In this document: piece after piece, positions 1-4,674 of the stretch
Position numbering within the stretch: the stretch's first letter is position 1
Layout of the letters: the number at the start of each line of letters is the position of its first letter
DNA from: Clostridia bacterium
GTDB lineage: Bacteria; Bacillota_A; Clostridia; Oscillospirales; Acutalibacteraceae
Assembly (NCBI GenBank): GCA_017456015.1
Contig: JAFTLL010000015.1
Location: 1-9,317 of the forward strand
Reading direction: 5' to 3'
DNA: 9,317 nucleotides
Position numbers and translations under genes: made by a program
The notes under the pieces: generated by a model
Told to the model about the DNA's origin: nothing
What the model saw: only the letters and a program-made list of their open reading frames with translations
The model's database searches: none

Positions 1-76
1 GTAGGAGGTAAATCCCCAATGAAAAGGTTGTAGGGTTATATTGGCAAAATACGCGGACAGCGCAGGAAGTGCGAGT

Positions 77-370
77 TTATTCTTCAATTTCGTACAAGTC
101 CTGCAAGCGGTTGATGAAGGCGTCCGAAACAGTGGCGTATTCGTCTTCGTCTTCAATTTGCTCTAAAAACTCTTCGCCGTCTTCTTCAAATACCTTTAAG
201 ATGACAAGCTCGCCGCTGTCATCTAATTGCTGCTGCGGGTCATCGTAAACCGGAAGTAGGGCAACATAACGGCCGTCATCGGTTTCAATTCGGTCCAAAA
301 CTTCAAAGTTGTATTCGTTATTCTCCTCGTCTGTCAGAGAAAGAATATCGGGCAAAAATTCTTCATTCAT
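77..370 (-). CDS. DUF1292 family protein (YrzB-like), 97 aa
   Basis: A small, very acidic protein that starts MNEEFLPDILSLTDEEN and ends DLYEIEE. The pattern of an acidic N-terminus, a short strand with FEVLDRIE, then a YVALLPVYDD segment and an ILKVFEEDGEE segment is typical of DUF1292 proteins such as Bacillus YrzB. These are cytoplasmic and have no established biochemical role. In many Firmicutes the gene sits with ireB and ruvX, but neither is visible here, and the gene has its own promoter. The ATG at 370 is chosen because AGGAGG lies 8 nt upstream. A longer in-frame TTG start at 430 would lie upstream of the promoter and is rejected. No clear terminator is seen in bases 1-76. The family assignment is fairly sure; the function is unknown. 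Confidence 0.85.
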   Translation of the reverse strand: MNEEFLPDILSLTDEENNEYNFEVLDRIETDDGRYVALLPVYDDPQQQLDDSGELVILKVFEEDGEEFLEQIEDEDEYATVSDAFINRLQDLYEIEE

Positions 371-395
371 CGTTATGTCCTCCTGTTGTATTTCT

Positions 396-424
396 ATTGT
401 ACCCGTTTCGCGTATTTTAGTCAA
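396..424 (-). promoter_or_regulatory. Sigma-A promoter of the DUF1292 gene
   Basis: On the minus strand, TTGACT (-35) and TACAAT (-10) are separated by 17 nt. The -10 lies about 25 nt before the ATG at 370, which leaves a short leader carrying AGGAGG. Confidence 0.75.
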
Positions 425-497
425 CCCCAATTTTAGTTAGAAATTTTACCATATTGTGATTATTTACAAAAAAAATAAAAAAGTCGCAAAAAAACTG

Positions 498-526
498 TTG
501 ACAAAATATAATATTTATGCTATATT
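498..526 (+). promoter_or_regulatory. Strong sigma-A promoter of the 533-746 transcript
   Basis: TTGACA (498-503) and TATATT (521-526) are separated by 17 nt, with an A-rich tract upstream that could act as an UP element. It diverges from the DUF1292 promoter. The predicted start is near 533. No ordinary gene begins between this promoter and the terminator at 711-746. Confidence 0.7.
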
Positions 527-565
527 ATAACCAGAGAAAAGAAATTCTCCAAAATACCCCGAAAG

Positions 566-708
566 AGGTTGATTCCAATGGACAGTGAGGTCGTTATCTA
601 AAAAATAATGGCAAAGGGGTGGTCTTCGCTTTCTGCACAGATTTTGTCTTCAAACATTATAGAGTTAAAGAATAAACTGTATAGGTGAGTCCAATGTTCT
701 AAAAAATA
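566..708 (+). repeat. Two-part imperfect direct repeat inside the small RNA
   Basis: AGGTTGATTCCAATG (566-580) recurs as AGGTGAGTCCAATG (683-696), and TCTAAAAAATA (597-607) recurs exactly at 698-708. Order and orientation are the same in both copies. Each copy reads as a Shine-Dalgarno-like AGG, an ATG, and a TAA inside the TCTAA element, which gives a 7-codon ORF in the first copy and a 2-codon ORF in the second. The copies flank the 26-codon ORF. Confidence 0.5.
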
Positions 709-710
709 TA

Positions 711-746
711 AAGCGTTCCGGTTTGCCGGAACGCTTTTCTTGTTTT
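711..746 (+). terminator. Intrinsic terminator of the small RNA
   Basis: A perfect 11-bp stem (711-721 with 726-736) has a TTTG loop and is followed by TTCTTGTTTT. An A-rich run upstream means the element could also act on the minus strand. Confidence 0.85.
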
Positions 747-760
747 ACAAAAAATGATAC

Positions 761-789
761 TTGACAATGCGGTTGCAAATGCGTATAAT
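761..789 (+). promoter_or_regulatory. Consensus sigma-A promoter of the sdpR-sdpI cassette
   Basis: An exact TTGACA (761-766) and an exact TATAAT (784-789) are separated by 17 nt. The predicted start, near 796, falls inside the palindrome at 792-811. Confidence 0.85.
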
Positions 790-791
790 AT

Positions 792-811
792 ATTTAACAA
801 TTAGGTTAAAT
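792..811 (+). promoter_or_regulatory. Palindromic operator, probable SdpR autorepression site
   Basis: ATTTAAC and GTTAAAT form a perfect 7-bp inverted repeat around 6 nt, directly after the -10 and before AAAGGAGG. The position suits a repressor of the ArsR family that controls its own promoter. That the encoded regulator binds it is inferred from position. Confidence 0.6.
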
Positions 812-829
812 GTTAAAGGAGGTTTTTCT

Positions 830-1105
830 TTGGCTTTACAACATACACTGAAAGCTTTGGCTGACCCAATTCGCCGTGAAATATTGAATTTACTGAAAAA
901 CGGAAGAATGTCAGCCGGGGAAATCACAGAGCATTTTCCTGTAACCGGGGCATCCATTTCAAGGCATCTTTCGGTGCTGAAAGATGCCGACCTAATACGG
1001 GATACCAGAGAGGGTAAATTTATTTTTTATGAAATCAACACATCGGTTTTAGAAGAAACATTGCTTTGGATTGCCGATTTGAGAGGGGTTACCAATAATG
1101 ATTAA
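830..1105 (+). CDS. sdpR: ArsR-family winged-helix autorepressor, SdpR type, 91 aa
   Basis: A DNA-binding repressor whose first gene product MALQHTLKALADPIRREILNLL matches the ArsR/SdpR start. The helix-turn-helix spans about residues 27-52 with a recognition helix around GASISRHLSVLK, and the wing is at about 57-69. The ELCVCDL-type metal-binding motif of metal-sensing ArsR proteins is absent, as expected for SdpR-like members. The TTG at 830 is chosen because AAAGGAGG ends 7 nt upstream. The longer in-frame start at 761 is the -35 box of the promoter and cannot be used. The gene overlaps the following SdpI-family gene by 8 nt, so the two are translationally linked. In Bacillus, SdpR represses sdpRI, and SdpI sequesters SdpR at the membrane when toxin is present. 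The same loop is plausible here but no sdpC toxin gene is visible. Confidence 0.85.
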   Translation: MALQHTLKALADPIRREILNLLKNGRMSAGEITEHFPVTGASISRHLSVLKDADLIRDTREGKFIFYEINTSVLEETLLWIADLRGVTNND

Positions 1106-2180
1106 AGAGAACAAATGGAAAGTGATACTTTCTTCAATTGTTATTATACTACCAAGCTTGGTAGGGTTAGCTTTATGGAAGCGGTTACCTGACAGTATGC
1201 TCACCCATTGGGGTGCTGACGGTAACGCGGATGGATTCAGCGCAAAATCGGTTGCCATTATTCTTCTGCCGGCAATTCTGTTAGGTCTGCATTTACTTTG
1301 TTTGTTTTTCACTTCTTTGGATAAAAAACAAAGGGGTCAAAACAAAAAGGCACTCGGCATCATTTTTTGGATTGTGCCTTTTATCTCGCTTTTTGCAAAC
1401 GGCGTCATGTATAGTGCGGCACTTGGACGGGATTTCGATTTTCAGTTTTTTATGCCAGTGCTACTTGGCTTGCTGTTTGTGTTTATAGGAAATTATCTTC
1501 CAAAAATCAAACAAAACCGAACGCTTGGTATCAAAATTTCCTGGGCGCTTAACAATGCGGAAAACTGGAACAAAACCCACCGTTTCGGCGGTAAATTATG
1601 GGTTGCCGGCGGCCTTGTTATGTTGCTTTCCACGTTTTTGCCTATAAATTTAATGGTCACTGTTGTTGTGGCAATTGTGCTTGCTATGGTTATTATTCCG
1701 GTGATTTACTCTTATAACATTTACAGAAAACATCAAAAAGAAGGTATCATTTACAGTGCTGCTCCAAGAAGCAGGGCGGAAAGCATTGCAGTTAAAATTT
1801 CAGCGGTTGTCGTCCTACTGATTCTGGTGGGCATTGCGGTGGTGATGTTTACCGGCGAAATTAGGACGCAGTACAATGATAAAGGTTTTGAAATAAAGGC
1901 GACCTATTACAGCGATTTGAAAGTGGATTATGCAGCTGTCTATAATATAGAATACCGTGAAACCTGTGACGCCGGTATCCGCACCAATGGGTTCGGTTCA
2001 GCAAGACTGTCGATGGGAACTTTCCGTAACGATGAATTCGGTACCTATACACGGTATGCATACACTGGATGCGATGCTTGTATTGTGTTGGAGGTTGACC
2101 AGAAAATTCTTGTAATTAGCGGCAAGAACAAGGAAGCAACAAAACAAATCTATGATTTGCTTTCCTCGAAAATCTCTTAA
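1098..2180 (+). CDS. SdpI-family membrane protein with DUF1648 start and C-terminal PH-like domain, 360 aa
   Basis: An integral membrane protein. Hydrophobic segments lie near residues 8-27, 52-72, 86-106, 115-135, 167-183, 185-206 and 233-252. Residues 30-50 (LPDSMLTHWGADGNADGFSAK) carry the DUF1648 signature, and residues 144-168, with NAENWNKTHRFGG, match the SdpI core. Beyond the last membrane helix is an extra-membrane domain (254-360) with NGFGS, a GTFRNDEFG turn and an ILVISGKNKEAT end that resemble a bacterial PH domain. It holds three cysteines (290, 325, 328). Bacillus SdpI is much shorter and confers immunity to the SdpC toxin while signalling to SdpR. The larger DUF1648-SdpI type is common but its substrates are unknown. 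Start: ATG at 1098 with AGAGGGG upstream, overlapping sdpR. Immunity or envelope stress sensing is inferred from family and operon partner. Confidence 0.8.
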   Translation: MIKENKWKVILSSIVIILPSLVGLALWKRLPDSMLTHWGADGNADGFSAKSVAIILLPAILLGLHLLCLFFTSLDKKQRGQNKKALGIIFWIVPFISLFANGVMYSAALGRDFDFQFFMPVLLGLLFVFIGNYLPKIKQNRTLGIKISWALNNAENWNKTHRFGGKLWVAGGLVMLLSTFLPINLMVTVVVAIVLAMVIIPVIYSYNIYRKHQKEGIIYSAAPRSRAESIAVKISAVVVLLILVGIAVVMFTGEIRTQYNDKGFEIKATYYSDLKVDYAAVYNIEYRETCDAGIRTNGFGSARLSMGTFRNDEFGTYTRYAYTGCDACIVLEVDQKILVISGKNKEATKQIYDLLSSKIS

Positions 2181-2187
2181 TATTACA

Positions 2188-2220
2188 AAAACCGTTGAAA
2201 TCAATGATTTCAACGGTTTT
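2188..2220. terminator. Bidirectional terminator between the SdpI-family gene and tRNA-Pro
   Basis: AAAACCGTTGAAATC and its complement form a near-perfect palindrome of about 15 bp with a 3-nt loop. The plus strand ends in GGTTTT and the minus strand in GGTTTTTGT. It begins 8 nt after the SdpI-family stop codon and lies 5 nt from the tRNA 3' end, so it can serve both converging units. Confidence 0.8.
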
Positions 2221-2224
2221 AAAT

Positions 2225-2301
2225 TGGTCCGAGTGACTGGAGTCGAACCAGCGGCCTCTTGAACCCCATTCAAGCGCTCTACCAAACTGAGCCACACCCG
2301 G
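2225..2301 (-). tRNA. tRNA-Pro (anticodon GGG), CCA encoded
   Basis: On the minus strand the 77-nt sequence folds as a full cloverleaf. The acceptor is CCGGGTG with CACTCGG (one G-U), followed by discriminator A and an encoded CCA. The D stem is GCTC/GAGC. The anticodon stem CTTGA/TCAAG surrounds the loop ATGGGGT, whose positions 34-36 are GGG. The T arm is GCTGG-TTCGACT-CCAGT. It reads proline codons CCC and CCU. Confidence 0.95.
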
Positions 2302-2344
2302 ATACAATTTTGAAAACTGCACGCAAAGCGTCACAGCGAGAGTT

Positions 2345-2373
2345 ATTATATCACATGAAAAACAAAAAATCAA
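2345..2373 (-). promoter_or_regulatory. Promoter of tRNA-Pro
   Basis: On the minus strand, TTGATT and TATAAT are separated by 17 nt, with the -10 about 44 nt upstream of the mature tRNA 5' end. The -35 starts 5 nt beyond the HPr terminator hairpin. Confidence 0.7.
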
Positions 2374-2377
2374 CAAT

Positions 2378-2410
2378 AAAGCAGAATTTTCTTTAAGAAA
2401 ATTCTGCTTT
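2378..2410 (-). terminator. Intrinsic terminator of the HPr gene
   Basis: AAAGCAGAATTTTCTT and its exact complement form a 16-bp palindrome 6 nt after the HPr stop codon. On the minus strand it is followed by ATTGTTGATTTTTT. The right arm plus one base recurs as a 17-nt direct repeat at 4643-4659. Confidence 0.8.
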
Positions 2411-2416
2411 GATTTA

Positions 2417-2680
2417 TTATTCGGAGAAGCAGGCCACGATTAAATCAATCAAGCCTTCAACCGCTTCTTTTTCATCCACACCATCGGCGATGATTTTTAC
2501 GGCAGTTCCACCGACAATACCCAAAGAGAGTACACCTAAAAGACTTTTTGCATTTACTCTGCGCTCTTCTTTTTCTACCCAAATAGAAGATTTGTATTCA
2601 TTGGCTTTTTGAATAAAAAATGTAGCAGGACGGGCATGCAAACCAACTTGGTTTTGAACCACAACATCTCTAACAAACAT
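2417..2680 (-). CDS. ptsH: HPr, phosphocarrier protein of the PTS, 87 aa
   Basis: HPr takes phosphate from enzyme I on His15 and hands it to sugar-specific EIIA proteins in the cytoplasm. The motif GLHARPA (13-19) places the phosphorylated histidine exactly at 15. The regulatory site is Ser46 in VNAKSLLGVLSLG (42-54). Ser46 is phosphorylated by HPr kinase in Firmicutes to drive CcpA-dependent catabolite repression. The paralogue Crh lacks His15, so this is HPr and not Crh. Length is normal. The ATG at 2680 has AAGGAGAG upstream. The gene has its own promoter and terminator and stands alone; enzyme I (ptsI) is not next to it, unlike the ptsHI operon of Bacillus. Confidence 0.93.
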   Translation of the reverse strand: MFVRDVVVQNQVGLHARPATFFIQKANEYKSSIWVEKEERRVNAKSLLGVLSLGIVGGTAVKIIADGVDEKEAVEGLIDLIVACFSE

Positions 2681-2723
2681 AGATAACTCTCCTTATTGCA
2701 AACTGAGTTCATGTACTATTCAT

Positions 2724-2751
2724 ATTATACCACAAAAATGATTGTAGTCAA
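2724..2751 (-). promoter_or_regulatory. Promoter of the HPr gene
   Basis: On the minus strand, TTGACT and an exact TATAAT are separated by 16 nt. The -10 lies about 44 nt before the ATG. An imperfect palindrome, AGTTCATGTACT (2704-2715 on the plus strand), overlaps or follows the expected start. No clear cre site is seen. Confidence 0.75.
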
Positions 2752-2806
2752 TAAAAACAAGAATTTTGCAAAAATTTTGTATACTTCCCGAAAAATTGAA
2801 TGGTAT

Positions 2807-2866
2807 TCGTGATTTCGTTTATAAAAATTGCACAAGATTGTGTAATACTTTGTTGCGAAATCACGA
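2807..2866. repeat. Perfect 11-bp inverted repeat around the trmD terminator
   Basis: TCGTGATTTCG and CGAAATCACGA (2856-2866 and 2807-2817, read on the minus strand) are exact complements separated by 38 nt. One arm includes the trmD stop codon. The terminator hairpin lies between the arms. Confidence 0.6.
2822..2845 (-). terminator. Probable terminator of the ylxM-trmD operon
   Basis: On the minus strand, TTACACAA and TTGTGCAA form an 8-position stem with one G-U and a short loop, immediately followed by TTTTTAT. The stem is AT-rich, so termination may be partial. Confidence 0.6.
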
Positions 2867-3541
2867 CTTGTCTTTTAAAAGGTCGGGGCGCAGTTTTTGG
2901 GTGATTTCCAGAGATTGTGCTTCACGCCATTGACGTATATTTTCATGGTGTCCGCTTAACAGTACCTCTGGTACCTTTAAATCGTGCCAGACTTCCGGTC
3001 GAGTGTATTGCGGATACTCTAAACGATTGGAAAAAAAACTCTCTTCTGTGAAACAGGTGGGGGAGGATAGGACACCGTCCAACATACGACAAACGGTATC
3101 GGTAAGCACCAATGCAGGCAGTTCGCCGCCCGTGAGCACATAATCTCCGATAGAAATTTCCTCATCAACGATTTCATCCAAAACACGCTGGTCTACGCCT
3201 TCATAATGCCCGCATAAAATAGTGATGCGCTCTTTTGTTGCAAGCTCACGCGCTTTTTGTTGGGTGAGCACCGTCCCTTTCGGTGACATATATATAATAT
3301 GGCTTTTTTCACCGTTTGTTACTGCTTGACAGCAATCGTAAATGGGCTGTGCCGCCATCACCATGCCCATGCCGCCGCCATACGGATAATCGTCAACGCG
3401 GCCGTGCTTGTTGGTGGTGTAGTTCCGAATGTTGTGGCATCGAATTTCAACCAAGCCGTTTTTCTGTGCGCGGCCGATAATACTTTCGTTTAATACGGTT
3501 TCGCACATTTCGGGAAATAAGGTGAGTATATCAATCTGCAT
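2861..3541 (-). CDS. trmD: tRNA (guanine37-N1)-methyltransferase TrmD, 226 aa
   Basis: TrmD uses S-adenosylmethionine to make m1G37 in tRNAs, which prevents +1 frameshifting; it works as a dimer with a trefoil-knot fold. Visible motifs are MQIDILTLFPE (1-11), GRVDDYPYGGGMGMVM (47-62), the SAM-binding knot LCGHYEGVDQRV (109-120) and IGDYVLTGGELPALVLTD (131-148), and YPQYTRPEVW (176-185). Length is normal for the family. At the position of the catalytic Asp169 of the Haemophilus/E. coli enzymes (EDSF motif) this protein has Glu167 (EESF). The ATG at 3541 is chosen over a TTG 6 nt upstream; AAAGGGGA precedes it by about 10 nt. The gene overlaps the end of rimM by 11 nt and is the last gene of the operon. 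rplS, which often follows, is absent. Confidence 0.95.
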   Translation of the reverse strand: MQIDILTLFPEMCETVLNESIIGRAQKNGLVEIRCHNIRNYTTNKHGRVDDYPYGGGMGMVMAAQPIYDCCQAVTNGEKSHIIYMSPKGTVLTQQKARELATKERITILCGHYEGVDQRVLDEIVDEEISIGDYVLTGGELPALVLTDTVCRMLDGVLSSPTCFTEESFFSNRLEYPQYTRPEVWHDLKVPEVLLSGHHENIRQWREAQSLEITQKLRPDLLKDKS

Positions 3542-4046
3542 CGTCAAAAATCCCCTTTAACGGTGTAATGGTTACTTTGTTGGATGCTGGGTCAACCGTA
3601 TGTACGACCTCCGCAATTGCCGGAATAAGAAATTCCTTGCCGTTTTGGCGAATGTGCCAAACATCGTTGGCTCCGGTTTGTGAAACGTCGGTAAGGGTTC
3701 CGAGTGGTTCACCGGATTCGTGGTCATAGACCTGGCAGCCAATTAAATCTTGAATAAAATAAAGTTCTTTGTCCATACAGACATCGGTACGGTTCATATA
3801 TATAATTTTATTTCGCAGTGCTTCTGCGGCGTCGATAGAATCGATGCCTTTTATTTTCATTAGAACCAGATTGCCATGCGTTCTGGCATTGGAAATTTGC
3901 AGCGGCTTTTGCCCGGACACATCAAGATATAGCGTGCGGAATTGCAACAAAAAATCCGGTGTATCAGCCCAGGGCTGCACCCGCAATTCACCGCGAACAC
4001 CGTGTGTACCGACAATTTTTCCGGTTTCAATAAATTGTTTTAGCAT
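3531..4046 (-). CDS. rimM: 16S rRNA processing protein RimM, 171 aa
   Basis: RimM helps mature the 3' (head) domain of the 30S subunit by binding ribosomal protein S19. The N-terminal barrel carries the hallmark IVGTHGVRGELRV (11-23). The PRC-barrel domain begins near residue 95 (YFIQDLIGCQVYD), continues with GANDVWHI (125-132) and ends with IPAIAEVVHTVDPASNKVTI (141-160). Length is normal. The ATG at 4046 has GAGGTGA 6 nt upstream. It sits between khpA and trmD; the 63-nt gap to khpA contains a strong hairpin, and there is no ylqD gene there as in Bacillus. Confidence 0.95.
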   Translation of the reverse strand: MLKQFIETGKIVGTHGVRGELRVQPWADTPDFLLQFRTLYLDVSGQKPLQISNARTHGNLVLMKIKGIDSIDAAEALRNKIIYMNRTDVCMDKELYFIQDLIGCQVYDHESGEPLGTLTDVSQTGANDVWHIRQNGKEFLIPAIAEVVHTVDPASNKVTITPLKGIFDDAD

Positions 4047-4072
4047 AGTTTCACCTCAAACCATTCTGAATG

Positions 4073-4108
4073 ACAAATACCCCCTCTGTAAAAGAGGGGG
4101 ATATTTGT
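4073..4108. repeat. Strong hairpin between khpA and rimM, possible dispersed palindromic repeat
   Basis: ACAAATACCCCCTC and GAGGGGGATATTTGT form a 14-bp stem with a single bulged A and a 7-nt loop. No T-run follows on the minus strand, so it does not look like an ordinary terminator. It begins one base after the khpA stop codon. The C5TC...GAG5 core resembles small dispersed palindromes of other bacteria; copy number cannot be seen in one window. It could stabilise or process the mRNA between khpA and rimM. Confidence 0.55.
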
Positions 4109-4109
4109 T

Positions 4110-4343
4110 TTAGTCGATTTCGACCATGATTTTTTGGTCCAAGCGGTTTGCAGCAGTGCGCATAACCACACGGATGGCCTTGGCAATTCTGCCTTGCTTG
4201 CCGATAACGCGTCCCATATCGTTCTCCGCAACATGAAGATGGTACACATAGATACCCTCCGCATTCGGCTCGTCAACAGTGATGGAAATTTTGTCCGGCT
4301 CTTCTACAAGGCTGGCCACAATGGTTTTCAGCAATTCTGTCAT
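4110..4343 (-). CDS. khpA: KH-domain RNA-binding protein KhpA, 77 aa
   Basis: A small cytoplasmic RNA-binding protein made of a single KH domain (YlqC in Bacillus), which in Gram-positives forms a complex with KhpB/Jag and affects cell size and RNA regulation. The signature GKQG is at residues 48-51 within MGRVIGKQGRIAKAIR (43-58), after the usual MTELLKTIVASLVEEPD start. The ATG at 4343 has GGAGGG a few nt upstream. An upstream in-frame start at 4433 would run through the end of rpsP and is rejected. The gene lies 20 nt after rpsP, the conserved arrangement in Firmicutes. Confidence 0.92.
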   Translation of the reverse strand: MTELLKTIVASLVEEPDKISITVDEPNAEGIYVYHLHVAENDMGRVIGKQGRIAKAIRVVMRTAANRLDQKIMVEID

Positions 4344-4363
4344 GAAAATCCCTCCACAATGAA

Positions 4364-4606
4364 TTAAAGAACGCCGTTCTTCTTCAACAAGGCTTTTACG
4401 GTATCTGTTGGCTGTGCGCCATTTGCAATCCATTGTTTTACTTTTTCGCCCTCAACTTTGAGTTGAACCGGCTCAGTCATCGGGTTGTAGTAACCAACCT
4501 CCTCAATGAAACGGCCGTCACGCGGGTAGCGGGAATCAGCAACAACGATACGGTAAAAAGGAGCTTTTTTTGCGCCCATGCGGCGCAGTCTGATTTTTAC
4601 TGCCAT
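4364..4606 (-). CDS. rpsP: 30S ribosomal protein S16, 80 aa
   Basis: S16 is a primary-assembly protein of the 30S body. The start [20 protein letters not shown] is the classic S16 signature, followed by [21 protein letters not shown] (21-41) and a C-terminal [16 protein letters not shown]. Length is normal for Firmicutes. The ATG at 4606 has GGAGGTG 8 nt upstream. It follows ffh after a 68-nt gap that may hold an internal promoter, which would let S16 be made above the level of Ffh. Confidence 0.96.
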   Translation of the reverse strand: MAVKIRLRRMGAKKAPFYRIVVADSRYPRDGRFIEEVGYYNPMTEPVQLKVEGEKVKQWIANGAQPTDTVKALLKKNGVL

Positions 4607-4633
4607 TTAAAATACACCTCCATAATGTTATTT

Positions 4634-4662
4634 TTTATATTCAAGAAAATTCTGCTTTGCAA
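4634..4662 (-). promoter_or_regulatory. Possible internal promoter ahead of rpsP
   Basis: On the minus strand, TTGCAA and TATAAA are separated by 17 nt in the ffh-rpsP gap. The match is moderate (4/6 and 5/6). The spacer is almost entirely the 17-nt sequence shared with the HPr terminator. Confidence 0.3.
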
Positions 4663-4674
4663 AATTCCTTAAAA

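Larger units (their letters stand above)
533..746 (+). ncRNA. Candidate structured small RNA of about 210 nt, class not identified
   Basis: The segment has its own promoter and intrinsic terminator and contains no ORF above 26 codons. Visible helices are 534-538/545-549 (5 bp), 590-597/605-612 (8 bp including G-U pairs), 658-666/675-683 (9 positions with one G-G mismatch) and 653-658/693-698 (6 bp, alternative to the previous helix at one base). ACCCC at 556-560 can pair with GGGGT at 616-620, and TGGAC at 579-583 with GTCCA at 689-693; those two together would form a pseudoknot. It also holds a 7-codon ORF (578-601) after an AGAGG site and a 26-codon ORF (608-688), so a short mRNA encoding small peptides is an alternative. 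It is not recognisable to me as 6S, SRP, tmRNA, RNase P or a known riboswitch. The transcript itself is well supported; its identity is not. Confidence 0.5.

Noticed and set aside
1..76. AGGAGG followed by an ATG at 19 on the plus strand
   Set aside because: The frame stops after four codons, so nothing in 1-76 supports a gene.
371..430. Longer TTG start for the DUF1292 protein, adding 20 residues
   Set aside because: The extension covers the promoter (396-424) and lacks a ribosome binding site, whereas AGGAGG precedes the ATG at 370.
613..625. AAAGGGGTGGTC resembles the T-box antiterminator bulge sequence
   Set aside because: There is no Stem I or specifier loop, too little sequence lies upstream, and no downstream gene belongs to the transcript.
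533..746. 6S RNA
   Set aside because: The 5' and 3' halves do not pair into the long single hairpin with a central bubble that 6S requires; several local helices are seen instead. Not excluded without a covariance search.
2703..2716. cre (CcpA) site at the HPr promoter
   Set aside because: The imperfect palindrome AGTTCATGTACT lacks the conserved core CG of cre sites.
4040..4276. 78-codon minus-strand frame overlapping khpA and the 4073-4108 hairpin
   Set aside because: It is an out-of-frame shadow of khpA that reads through the palindrome; both flanking genes are clearly conserved families in other frames.
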